This document shows, piece by piece, positions 1 through 7,878 of a stretch of DNA of 45,932 nucleotides. Origin of the DNA: GCA-2732805 sp964516605 (GTDB taxonomy: Bacteria > Pseudomonadota > Gammaproteobacteria > Coxiellales > Coxiellaceae); assembly GCA_964516605.1 (NCBI GenBank), contig CAZFAA010000008.1:1-45932 (forward strand). Direction: 5' to 3'. The position numbers and the translations under genes were made by a program. Position 1 is the stretch's first letter. Each line of letters starts with the position of its first letter. Below the pieces are notes generated by a model. It worked only from the letters and a program-made list of their open reading frames with translations, was not told where the DNA came from and searched no databases.

Positions 1-69
1 CTATTTTTATATGTTTTTTTTGTGGGTAAATAAACGGGCTACCCGCATGGTACGCGCGACACTGCGCGA

Positions 70-90
70 GGGGGTAGCGGCACCCCCTTT
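70..90 (+). terminator. Terminator-like hairpin upstream of miaA
   Basis: The arms GGGGGT and ACCCCC enclose a six-base loop and are followed by TTTCTTC, which resembles a short rho-independent terminator. It probably ends transcription of a gene lying upstream of the window. The T-run is interrupted, so the assignment is tentative. Confidence 0.4.
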
Positions 91-204
91 CTTCAGCAAT
101 GCCCACGGAGAATTGCGAGGATGCTATTTGCATCTTACACATTTAGAGAAAAATGGAATGTTTAAAAACATAAATCAATTCGAAAAGTAAAGCAGAAATT
201 AAGC

Positions 205-1080
205 ATGCCAACACCAGAAAAAGTCGTCTGTTTAATGGGACCAACGGCCTCGGGTAAAACCAAATTGGCTATCGAGATGGTGGTTCAGGGCGGCTATGAA
301 ATTATCAGTGTCGACTCTGCCATGATTTATCAAGGTATGGATATTGGCACTGCCATGCCGTCACAGCAAGAACTGCAGCAGGCACCACATCGATTAATCC
401 GTATTCTTGATCCAGCGCAATCCTATTCAGTTGGTGCATTTTGTGAGGATGCTGTGCGTGAAATCGACCTTATTATCCGCAATGGCAATACCCCTTTATT
501 AGTCGGTGGTACGATGATGTATTTTCATCAATTGCAGCAAGGCTTAAGCAGTTTACCGACAGCAGATGTTGCGATACGCCAGCAGATTGCTAAAACAGCG
601 CAAGAACTTGGCTGGCCAGCGTTGCATGCAACATTACAAATGGTGGATGCGCTCACCGCACTGCAGTTGCATCCGCATGATGCGCAGCGTATTTCACGGG
701 CGCTGGAAATTTTTTATCAAACTGGCAAGCCATTGAGTGTGTGGCATCAGGAGCAAACACTTCTACCGCCTCGTTATCAATTTGAAAACATCATTTTAGC
801 ACCGGAACGCCATGTGATTCATGAGCGTATTGAAAAGCGTTTTGATCTCATGTTAGAGCGGGGTTTTCTTGATGAAGTGCAAGCGCTTTACCAGCGTCAA
901 GATTTACATAAAGATCTACCTGCTATTCGCAGTGTGGGTTACCGTCAGGCATGGGAATACTTGGATGGAACCTTAGATAAAAATACCATGCGTGATAAAG
1001 CGATTGTGGCAACACGGCAGTTGTGTAAACGCCAGTTCACGTGGCTGCGTCGTTGGCAGGATGCGCGTTGGCTTGAATAA
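205..1080 (+). CDS. miaA: tRNA dimethylallyltransferase MiaA
   Basis: MiaA transfers a dimethylallyl group from DMAPP to N6 of A37 in tRNAs that read codons starting with U, the first step of ms2i6A formation in the cytoplasm. The P-loop GPTASGKT lies at residues 12-19. It is followed by the conserved Asp-Ser at about 37-38 and a GMDIGTA motif, and the C-terminal part carries the IRSVGYRQAWEYLDG block typical of the family. At 291 aa it is slightly shorter than the usual 300-316. The ribosome binding site is weak. In many gammaproteobacteria hfq follows miaA directly; here the next gene is ybiT, so that linkage is broken. Identity is secure. Confidence 0.97.
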   Translation: MPTPEKVVCLMGPTASGKTKLAIEMVVQGGYEIISVDSAMIYQGMDIGTAMPSQQELQQAPHRLIRILDPAQSYSVGAFCEDAVREIDLIIRNGNTPLLVGGTMMYFHQLQQGLSSLPTADVAIRQQIAKTAQELGWPALHATLQMVDALTALQLHPHDAQRISRALEIFYQTGKPLSVWHQEQTLLPPRYQFENIILAPERHVIHERIEKRFDLMLERGFLDEVQALYQRQDLHKDLPAIRSVGYRQAWEYLDGTLDKNTMRDKAIVATRQLCKRQFTWLRRWQDARWLE

Positions 1081-1149
1081 GAACTCGAAATTAAATTGAT
1101 TTTTTGTTATCTTACGCCATCGTCCTGATCCCCAAATAAAGTAGGTATT

Positions 1150-2742
1150 ATGTTAACTGCAGCCAATATAACTGTCCAATTCGGCAAGAAGCCGCTTTTT
1201 GAAAACGTCAGCGCCAAATTCGGCGATGGTAATCGCTATGGTTTGATTGGTGCTAATGGCGCCGGCAAATCAACCTTTATGAAAGTATTAAGCCATGCAT
1301 TGAAGCCGCACTCTGGCTCTGTGTCGGTGGCACCCGGCGAGCGCGTGGGTGTGCTCAGCCAAGATCAATTTGCCTTTGAACAGACTCGCGTGATCGATAC
1401 CGTGATTATGGGACACAAAGAATTGTGGGATGTGTATCACGAGCGCAATGAGATTTACGCCAACCCCAATATGAGCGAAGCAGACGGTATGCGTGCGGCG
1501 GAGCTGGAGATGCAGTTTGCAGAGCTTGACGGCTATACCGCTGAAGCGCGAGCAGGGGAGCTGTTGCTGGGTCTGGATATCCCCGAAGCATCGCACAACG
1601 AATTAATGAGCACCTTACCACCAGCTTTGAAATTACGCGTGTTATTAGCGCAAGTACTCTTTGCGGAACCGAATATTTTCTTACTCGATGAACCGACGAA
1701 TAACTTGGATATCGGCACCATTCGCTGGCTCGAGACGGTGCTCAATCAAAGCAAAGCGACAATGATTATCATTTCGCATGACCGGCATTTTTTAAATAGC
1801 GTGTGCACGCATATCGCGGATTTGGATTATGGGGATTTAAAAATTTATCCGGGTAATTACGATGATTTTACGATGGCCTCATTGCAAGCACGCCAACAAA
1901 TGACATTAGATAATGAACGTAAGAAGGCGCAAATAGAACAATTACAAGCGTTTGTAAGGCGTTTCTCAGCTAATGCATCCAAAGCAAAACAAGCGACCTC
2001 GCGTGCCCGTCAAATCGATAAAATTCAATTAACGGATATACGCCCCTCAAGCCGTAAGAGCCCGTATATTCAATTTACCCAAGAAAAAAAGCTGCACCGT
2101 AATGCGCTCGAAGTGAAACATTTGACGAAGAGTTATGGCGAACATCAGATTTTTAAGAATGTGGCGTTTTCGATTGCGGCAGGCGAAAAAGTGGCGATCA
2201 TTGGTGCGACCGGTATCGGTAAAACCACGATGATGCGTTGTATCGTGGGCGATTTGGCCTGTGATGATGCGAAAGCTGAAATTAAATTTGCCGAGCAAGC
2301 TGAAATTGGTTATTACGCGCAAGATCATTCGGATATTTTTAAATCGGATGAAACCTTATATGACTTTTTATATCAGTGTAAAAAACCGCAGGATGACGAG
2401 CAAATGGTGCGTGGCGCTTTAGGGCGTATGCTGTTTTCAGGCGACGATACCAAGAAAAAACTGAGTGCATTATCTGGTGGTGAGCAAGCGCGCTTATTGT
2501 TTGCTAAATTTACGCTGGAAAAACCGAATATATTATTACTGGATGAGCCAACCAATCACCTGGATATGGAATCGATTGAAGCACTGAACACCGCCTTAGA
2601 ATCGTATGAAGGCACAGTATTATTCATCAGTCACGACCGTGAATTTGTGTCATCGGTTGCTAGTCGCATTATTGAAATTACCGCAACCGATGTGCGCGAT
2701 TACTATGGATCGTATGAAGATTATTTAGGAAGTACTTCTTGA
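1150..2742 (+). CDS. ybiT: ABC-F family ATPase YbiT
   Basis: This is a soluble ABC-F protein with two nucleotide-binding domains and no membrane segments. ABC-F proteins act on the ribosome; YbiT's own role is poorly defined. Domain 1 has Walker A GANGAGKST at about residues 34-42, a degenerate signature (LPPALKLR where LSGGQ is expected, also seen in E. coli YbiT) and Walker B LLDEPTNNLD. The charged interdomain linker includes SANASKAKQATSRARQIDK. Domain 2 has Walker A GATGIGKTT, signature LSGGEQ and Walker B LLDEPTNHLD. Its 530 aa length matches E. coli YbiT as I know it, and many blocks are recognisably the same (for example DTVIMGHKELW and SHDREFVSS). The stop codon overlaps the start of the next gene. 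Confidence 0.96.
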   Translation: MLTAANITVQFGKKPLFENVSAKFGDGNRYGLIGANGAGKSTFMKVLSHALKPHSGSVSVAPGERVGVLSQDQFAFEQTRVIDTVIMGHKELWDVYHERNEIYANPNMSEADGMRAAELEMQFAELDGYTAEARAGELLLGLDIPEASHNELMSTLPPALKLRVLLAQVLFAEPNIFLLDEPTNNLDIGTIRWLETVLNQSKATMIIISHDRHFLNSVCTHIADLDYGDLKIYPGNYDDFTMASLQARQQMTLDNERKKAQIEQLQAFVRRFSANASKAKQATSRARQIDKIQLTDIRPSSRKSPYIQFTQEKKLHRNALEVKHLTKSYGEHQIFKNVAFSIAAGEKVAIIGATGIGKTTMMRCIVGDLACDDAKAEIKFAEQAEIGYYAQDHSDIFKSDETLYDFLYQCKKPQDDEQMVRGALGRMLFSGDDTKKKLSALSGGEQARLLFAKFTLEKPNILLLDEPTNHLDMESIEALNTALESYEGTVLFISHDREFVSSVASRIIEITATDVRDYYGSYEDYLGSTS

Positions 2743-3215
2743 TAAAAGTCAGTATCAGTAAGCAAACCTTGGAACTCTACAAGGATGAGCAACTGCAGCA
2801 TCGTTATGTTGTGTCCACGGCGCAAAAGGGGGTCGGGCAGTATTATGGCAGTATGCAAACACCGCTTGGCTTGCATCGTATCGCCGAAAAAATTGGCGCG
2901 GGAATGCTGGTTAATACTGTGTTTGTAGCGCGTGTGCCAACAGGGGAGTTGTATACTCCTGAATTGGCGGCGCTTCACCCTGAACGCGATTGGATCCTCA
3001 CACGTATTTTATGGTTGGAAGGCTTGGAGGAGGGTTTAAATCGCGGTGGTGATGTGGATAGCAAAAACCGTAAGATTTACATTCATGCCTCGCCGGATTC
3101 ATGCCCCATGGGGCAGCCCCTCTCGCATGGCTGCATCCGAATGCATAACAAAGATATAGTAGAGCTTTTTAATCTAGTTAATGAAGGAACTGAGGTTTTA
3201 ATCACTCTTGATTAG
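2739..3215 (+). CDS. L,D-transpeptidase, YkuD family
   Basis: YkuD-domain enzymes form 3-3 peptidoglycan cross-links or attach proteins to the wall through a catalytic cysteine. The whole 158 aa protein is the catalytic domain. The signature is visible near the C-terminus as IHASPDSCPMG followed by SHGCIRMHNKDI, with Cys in SHGC as nucleophile. No signal peptide or LysM domain is evident, so its location is uncertain. The start is TTG at 2739-2741, and TTGA overlaps the ybiT stop; an AGGAAG lies just upstream, which supports translational coupling. A second transpeptidase of a different subfamily is encoded at 18132-18833. Confidence 0.9.
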   Translation: MIKVSISKQTLELYKDEQLQHRYVVSTAQKGVGQYYGSMQTPLGLHRIAEKIGAGMLVNTVFVARVPTGELYTPELAALHPERDWILTRILWLEGLEEGLNRGGDVDSKNRKIYIHASPDSCPMGQPLSHGCIRMHNKDIVELFNLVNEGTEVLITLD

Positions 3216-3308
3216 AAGCTGCTGTTTTTTTACATGCTCCCCGATTTTGGAAAAACGATAGACCCTATACTATGCTCTCCCAGGTGACCATCATCTGGAA
3301 AATTATTT

Positions 3309-3923
3309 ATGCAAGCCATTGATAGTGTATTAAAATTTTGGTTTGGTAGTATAGAGCAGTCTATTATTCCAAGTGAAAAAAGAGCTAAGCTGTGGTTTAG
3401 TGATGCCCCAGAAGTAGATGCCGAAATTACGGCTAAGTTTAGCTCTACTCTTGAGCAAATTTTAATGAGTCAAAGCTCAGAATGGACAGCATCTCCGCGA
3501 GGTAAGCTTGCAAAAATCATTGTATTAGACCAATTTTCACGCCATATATTTAGAAATACCGTTAAAGCATTTGAAAATGATCGCATGGCTTTAGAGACCT
3601 GCTTGCAAGGTATTCGCCAAGAAGAGGATCACCAGCTCAGCCTGATAGAGCGCGTATTTTTTTATTTTCCATTACTGCACTGCGAACAATTGGTCTATCA
3701 GGAACAGGCTCTTGTTGCCTTTACCGTGTTGTCGCAATTAGCCTTGGACGAAACTAAAATTATTTATGATAGTTTCTTGAAATTTGCCAACCATCATTAT
3801 AGGATCGTGCAACGGTTTGGGCGCTTTCCCCAACGTAACGGGGTTTTGGGACGTACATCTACTGCAGATGAACTGGAATACCTAAAAGAATTTAATCGCG
3901 AACAACAAGATTTGGATTTATGA
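3309..3923 (+). CDS. DUF924 family protein
   Basis: This 204 aa protein matches the DUF924 pattern: VLKFWFG at the N-terminus, KLWFSDAPEVD, SPRGKLAKIIVLDQFSRHIFR in the centre, and FYFPLLHCEQL. Members are predicted all-alpha, TPR-like cytoplasmic proteins; no biochemical role is established to my knowledge. Its end overlaps the start of the DUF1820 gene, and that gene overlaps nagZ, so the three probably form one transcription unit. Upstream there is a TATACT box about 35 bases before the start, but no good -35 partner was found. Confidence 0.88.
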   Translation: MQAIDSVLKFWFGSIEQSIIPSEKRAKLWFSDAPEVDAEITAKFSSTLEQILMSQSSEWTASPRGKLAKIIVLDQFSRHIFRNTVKAFENDRMALETCLQGIRQEEDHQLSLIERVFFYFPLLHCEQLVYQEQALVAFTVLSQLALDETKIIYDSFLKFANHHYRIVQRFGRFPQRNGVLGRTSTADELEYLKEFNREQQDLDL

Positions 3924-4276
3924 CAGACGAAGAAAATATTATATACCGTGTTTTATTTCATCAAGATAATAAAATTTTTGAAGTGTATTCGCGCTACGTG
4001 TCAGAAGAAACTTTAGTGGGCTTTTTAGAAGTAGAGGATTTGGTATTATCTGAGACACGTTCTACCGTTTTAGTAGACCCTAACGAAGAGAAAATGCGTC
4101 AGGAATTTAAGGACGTACAGCGTTGTTATATTCCGATACATTTAATTTTGCGTATTGATGAAGTGGTTAAAGAAGGTTTATCCTTGTTAAAAAATTCGGA
4201 TGAAAAAAGCAGTAACGTAAGTCCATTTCCAGGTAAACCGTTTGCACGTGCACCCGCTGAGGATAAATCGGAATGA
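3920..4276 (+). CDS. DUF1820 family protein
   Basis: This 118 aa protein shows the DUF1820 pattern: YRVLFHQDNKIFEVYSR at the N-terminus, GFLEVEDLVL, VDPNEEKMRQEF and the IPIHLILRIDEVVKEG block. The family is widespread in gammaproteobacteria and has no assigned function. The C-terminal 25 residues are polar and Pro-rich, probably disordered. It overlaps the DUF924 gene by four bases upstream and shares an ATGA start/stop overlap with nagZ downstream. That indicates translational coupling to the peptidoglycan recycling gene. Confidence 0.9.
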   Translation: MTDEENIIYRVLFHQDNKIFEVYSRYVSEETLVGFLEVEDLVLSETRSTVLVDPNEEKMRQEFKDVQRCYIPIHLILRIDEVVKEGLSLLKNSDEKSSNVSPFPGKPFARAPAEDKSE

Positions 4277-5166
4277 CATTTGCCCAAACAATAGTGGATG
4301 TTCAGGGGCTTGAATTAACACCGGAAGATAAGGAGCTCCTTGAGCACCCGAGCATTGCAGGTCTGATTCTTTTTGCCCGCAACTACGAATCGAAAGCACA
4401 ATTGTTGGCTTTGACGCGCGCTGTCCACGCGATTAACCCGCAACTCATGATCTGTGTTGATCAAGAGGGTGGGCGTGTGCAGCGCTTTCGACGTGGTTTT
4501 ACAGAGTTATCAGCCATGAATGTTTTTGGTAAGCGTTATTTGGCCGATCCACAATTAGCTATTGATACACTCAAACAACAACTCATCACGATGATACACG
4601 CACTGCAAGAGGTTGGTGTGACCGCGACCTTAATGCCTGTAGTGGATGTGGATTATGGGCGCAGTGATATTATTGGTGAACGCAGTTTTGGGCGTGATCC
4701 CCTTGTCATTACGCAACTTGCTTCAACCGTGATTGATACTTTGCATGAGTTTGGCATGCCAGCAACGCTGAAGCATTTTCCAGGGCACGGCTTTGTAAAA
4801 GTTGACTCGCACTTGGATTTACCTATTGATGAACGCCCCTTTAATGAGATTAAAAATAATGATTTAGTGCCTTTTGCTAAGCTGCTACATAAAGCTGATT
4901 ATCTGATGCCTGCACACATTATTTATTCTGAAGTGGATAACAGACCTGTTGGATTTTCTCCTGTTTGGATCAAGGATATTTTACGTGGGGAAATGGGATA
5001 TACCGGAAAAATCATAACCGATGATTTATCGATGCAAGGCGCTGCGGTTTGGGGTGATTACGCTGGACGTGCGCAAGCGGCGATTGACGCTGGATGTGAT
5101 TTACTTTTAGTATGCAACAACCGCGATGGTGCATATCAGGTAGTTGAGATGCTTGAGGATCAATGA
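4273..5166 (+). CDS. nagZ: Beta-N-acetylhexosaminidase NagZ (GH3)
   Basis: NagZ removes the N-acetylglucosamine from GlcNAc-anhydroMurNAc-peptides during cytoplasmic cell-wall recycling. GH3 landmarks are present: VDQEGGRVQRF at about 62-72, the KHFPGHG loop with catalytic His at about 167-173, DSHLDLP, and the nucleophile region TDDLSMQGA at about 249-257. At 297 aa it is shorter than the usual 330-340, lacking part of the C-terminal tail, while all active-site blocks are intact. Its ATG lies inside an ATGA overlap with the DUF1820 gene. The GlcNAc it releases could feed the amino-sugar operon at 7039-11219. An hpt gene follows, an order also seen in other gammaproteobacteria. Confidence 0.95.
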   Translation: MTFAQTIVDVQGLELTPEDKELLEHPSIAGLILFARNYESKAQLLALTRAVHAINPQLMICVDQEGGRVQRFRRGFTELSAMNVFGKRYLADPQLAIDTLKQQLITMIHALQEVGVTATLMPVVDVDYGRSDIIGERSFGRDPLVITQLASTVIDTLHEFGMPATLKHFPGHGFVKVDSHLDLPIDERPFNEIKNNDLVPFAKLLHKADYLMPAHIIYSEVDNRPVGFSPVWIKDILRGEMGYTGKIITDDLSMQGAAVWGDYAGRAQAAIDAGCDLLLVCNNRDGAYQVVEMLEDQ

Positions 5167-5251
5167 GTTCCACTTTATTTCAAACTATTCGCACATTTTA
5201 GGTGTGAAGATCAGTTTTTTTATCATGTATTTTTCGAGTAAGGAGTGTGTA

Positions 5252-5833
5252 GTGATCACTGAAAATATACCCGCTGTGTTACCAAATGACATTCGTGATG
5301 TTTTTGCTAAAGCAACGTGTCTTTATTCTAAAACAGAGGTGGATACGGCTTTAGATCGCATGGCAACTGAAATCAGCGGTGAATTGGCGCAGAGCAATCC
5401 TATTTTTTTATGCGTAGTTGTAGGGGGAATTGTAGCACTAGGCAATTTGCTGCCGCGCTTAGATTTTCCACTCGAAGTCGATTACATTCATGCTACACGC
5501 TATCGTAATACAACACGCGGGCATGAAGTAACGTGGAAAGCACAACCTAACATCAAATTAGCAGGTCGTACTGTAGTTATTGTCGATGATATTTTAGATG
5601 GCGGCATTACATTGCAAGAAATCGTCAACTACTGTGAAGCGCAGCACGCAGCGGATATTTACACGGCTGTGTTGGTAGATAAACGTGATGCGCGTCTTCA
5701 AGGTGGTCTTGCTAAAGCGCATTTTACCGGTCTTGAAGTCGATAACCATTATGTTTTTGGTTTTGGCATGGATTATAAGGGGTATCTACGCAATGCCCCC
5801 GGTGTCTACGTCGTAGCACCGGAGCATGAGTAG
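5252..5833 (+). CDS. hpt: Hypoxanthine-guanine phosphoribosyltransferase
   Basis: This enzyme salvages hypoxanthine and guanine to IMP and GMP with PRPP. The type I PRTase PRPP loop VVIVDDILDGGIT is clear, preceded by the flexible-loop region YRNTTRGHEVTW and followed by DKRDARLQGG and VFGFGMDYKGYLRN. I place the start at the GTG at 5252-5254, which has a good AAGGAG six bases upstream and gives 193 aa, near the family norm. The frame is open upstream to 5144 but that stretch (36 residues, hydrophobic and Ser-rich) looks like untranslated leader. An ATG at 5225 is the alternative. The exact purine preference cannot be read from sequence. Confidence 0.9.
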   Translation: MITENIPAVLPNDIRDVFAKATCLYSKTEVDTALDRMATEISGELAQSNPIFLCVVVGGIVALGNLLPRLDFPLEVDYIHATRYRNTTRGHEVTWKAQPNIKLAGRTVVIVDDILDGGITLQEIVNYCEAQHAADIYTAVLVDKRDARLQGGLAKAHFTGLEVDNHYVFGFGMDYKGYLRNAPGVYVVAPEHE

Positions 5834-5885
5834 GCATCACTTAGTGCAATATATAAGGTAGCCTTGATGTGTTGCATTATACCAA

Positions 5886-6899
5886 CTACGACGCGCGCCG
5901 ATTATAGTTGTGCATTGCTTCGCGGCAATTTCTCGTGTCGGCAAGGGCTGAAAAAACACCTGGTACAGAAAGGCATCCTATAGCTAGCGCACTATAAGAA
6001 CGCTTTATAGGATGGTATGTTTTCGTTAATTGAATCAGAAGTGCCGGAATAGCCGCTATATTCGCAGTATTAACCGCCGTGTTAGCAATTAAAGCTAACC
6101 ATTGGTATACCGAAAGTGATGCACGTGACGTGTTGTTATTTATAATAAGTGGACCGCTTTCGCTATTAAGATTATTATTTTGATTCATCCTACTTAATAC
6201 CCAATGAGAGTAAGCAGCACCCATTGCTAACACAAGTGCTGTAATACTCGCAACAATCAGAGCATATAGTGGGAATCCTAGTGTGGTCATGCCAATGAAG
6301 CCACTGCATGAACTCATAAATGTAGCAAGCAACGATGCAGTGGATAACCAAGATGTCAAACCTTTAATACCAGCAGCAAAATTCGTTATCCAATCTGCTG
6401 TGACATTTTCGTTAGCTTCAGGGGTATTATTTAATAAAGCATTACGACAGACCCTGATTTCAGCAATAGCTGCGATTGCTGAAATTGGAATAAAACCCAA
6501 TAAAATACTGCCTTGAATCACAGTACTGATGTTATGTGCGTGAGATGCCAGTTCAAGAAGAATGGATGGGACTGCTGCAGTTTCGGCAATATGTACTACA
6601 GCATCAAGTGTTAAAATAGTTCCATGATACTTAGTGAGATGCGCAGCTCTCTGAACGCCCTGAGCATTTGGTTGATTTTTTCTATTGACCTCCCTATGAC
6701 ACACGCCAGCTCCAATCGCGCAGGCAAGGCCAATGGAACAACCAATGCTGACCGCGTAGATAGGGAATCCTAAAGCCATAGTGACATGAGAAGGATGGCC
6801 GGCTGCAGCTATTAGCGCCATAACCCATGCGCTTGTTGATGTCCAATCGGCTACAAAACCGCCTGCTGTATCACAATTTGTTATCCAATCTGCACTCAT
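5886..6899 (-). CDS. Internally duplicated polytopic membrane protein
   Basis: I do not recognise this family. The protein (337 aa from the chosen start) consists of two homologous halves of about 165 residues. Half one begins SADWITNCDTAGG and half two TADWITNFAAGIKG. Both then have a hydrophobic block with LGFPIYA or LGFPLYA, a hydrophilic loop, an AAVPSILLEL or AAIPALLIQL segment, and an end containing VCRNAL or NCREAM. Each half has about four membrane-spanning segments. ATG 6899-6897 has GGGAG six bases upstream; the frame extends to 6962 without a ribosome binding site. A Fur-box promoter lies upstream. Possible roles (iron-regulated transporter or host-directed membrane effector) are inference only. 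Confidence 0.75.
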   Translation of the reverse strand: MSADWITNCDTAGGFVADWTSTSAWVMALIAAAGHPSHVTMALGFPIYAVSIGCSIGLACAIGAGVCHREVNRKNQPNAQGVQRAAHLTKYHGTILTLDAVVHIAETAAVPSILLELASHAHNISTVIQGSILLGFIPISAIAAIAEIRVCRNALLNNTPEANENVTADWITNFAAGIKGLTSWLSTASLLATFMSSCSGFIGMTTLGFPLYALIVASITALVLAMGAAYSHWVLSRMNQNNNLNSESGPLIINNNTSRASLSVYQWLALIANTAVNTANIAAIPALLIQLTKTYHPIKRSYSALAIGCLSVPGVFSALADTRNCREAMHNYNRRAS

Positions 6900-6981
6900 A
6901 GATGTCTCCCAGTAAATGTACAATAGATGCGCTATGGCTGATGCCAAAATAGTTTTCGACATAATAGAGCAGATAGGTGAG

Positions 6982-7010
6982 ATTGTAAATGAGAATAATT
7001 CTCATGTGCA
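6982..7010 (-). promoter_or_regulatory. Putative promoter overlapped by a Fur box
   Basis: On the minus strand TGCACA (7010-7005) and TACAAT (6987-6982) form a sigma70-like promoter with a 17-base spacer. The spacer contains the perfect palindrome TGAGAAT-A-ATTCTCA (6990-7004; extended form 6989-7005), which matches the 7-1-7 Fur-box consensus with one symmetrical change. Fur bound there would block RNA polymerase, so the membrane protein gene downstream is predicted to be repressed by iron. Confidence 0.65.
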
Positions 7011-7038
7011 TCGAGTGCAATACGTGATCAGAACGTTA

Positions 7039-7860
7039 TTACAATTCATTGATCAGTTGTTGTAGCAGCCATTTTGCAAACTCTTCTTGCGTAAGGTCAG
7101 AGTCATTAATTAATGGATTCAAATCGATTGCACAACTTAGTGATTTTACTTCATCTACCGCATGAGCTTCAGCAAACGTGGCATTGGCAAGTCCACGTCC
7201 TGCAAACGCTAAATCATAACGTTTACCTCCCTCAACTTGTGAGTGAAACGCGTGAATTAAGCGTTGTGATAAATCCATTTGCTTATCGGTTGGTAGCGAC
7301 ACACGTAAATGATCCGGTAAAAAATCTAAAGAGCGCCATACTTCAACGCCATAACAATAGGTTGGGCGCTGTGCGGCGGGTAATTGACGTAATGCACTAA
7401 TACAGGTTTTTAATACAGCACGATGCGATACATGACGATCCAGTGGATTGTGTAGGTAGAGTGTATGTGGCTGAGTTGCCATCAAAATTTGTTTGATATC
7501 ATCAATAGGATCTTGTGGCGTTGTTTTAACAGTATTGCTGGGGTAACCCAGTTGAATTTGCGCGCTATATTCACCTATTTTTGCTGCTTCAATTTGTTCT
7601 TGAATGCGAATTTGTACCATTTCCTCATTGGTCACAGTGGCATATTTTCCGCTGCGTGGAGAACCGGCACCATCTGTAACTACTACGCCCACAAAAAAAT
7701 GTTGCATGCTGCGATAGCAGGTTTGTATGCCATGCATGCCAATCAACTCTACATCATCCGGATGTGCGCCGATTGCTAAATGCGTACAACGGTTGAGTGC
7801 CGTCGCATCAGATGAGGCATCCGGTATAAACACGTTGGCATGGGGTGATTTAAAATTCAT
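7039..7860 (-). CDS. PIG-L/LmbE-family N-acetylglucosamine deacetylase
   Basis: PIG-L enzymes are zinc-dependent de-N-acetylases acting on GlcNAc-containing substrates. The metal motif AHPDDVE lies at about residues 32-38, and the third ligand region is seen as HNPLDRHVSHRAV. The protein has 273 aa and no signal peptide, so it is cytoplasmic. It is the last gene of the amino-sugar operon, 18 bases after the SIS-domain gene. The operon has a kinase and a deaminase-like protein but no NagA, so I infer that this enzyme deacetylates GlcNAc or GlcNAc-6-phosphate in place of NagA. An alternative is deacetylation of a conjugate such as a glycosyl-inositol or thiol precursor. Confidence 0.88.
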   Translation of the reverse strand: MNFKSPHANVFIPDASSDATALNRCTHLAIGAHPDDVELIGMHGIQTCYRSMQHFFVGVVVTDGAGSPRSGKYATVTNEEMVQIRIQEQIEAAKIGEYSAQIQLGYPSNTVKTTPQDPIDDIKQILMATQPHTLYLHNPLDRHVSHRAVLKTCISALRQLPAAQRPTYCYGVEVWRSLDFLPDHLRVSLPTDKQMDLSQRLIHAFHSQVEGGKRYDLAFAGRGLANATFAEAHAVDEVKSLSCAIDLNPLINDSDLTQEEFAKWLLQQLINEL

Positions 7861-7878
7861 TAGGATTAGCCTCTATCT

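Noticed and set aside
2..190. Open frame (about 62 codons) running from the window edge before miaA
   Set aside because: It spans a terminator-like hairpin and its product resembles no MutL end or other known protein; it could be a partial gene end, but nothing supports it.
1288..1745. Minus-strand ORFs inside ybiT
   Set aside because: They lie antisense to a strongly conserved ATPase and have no family features.
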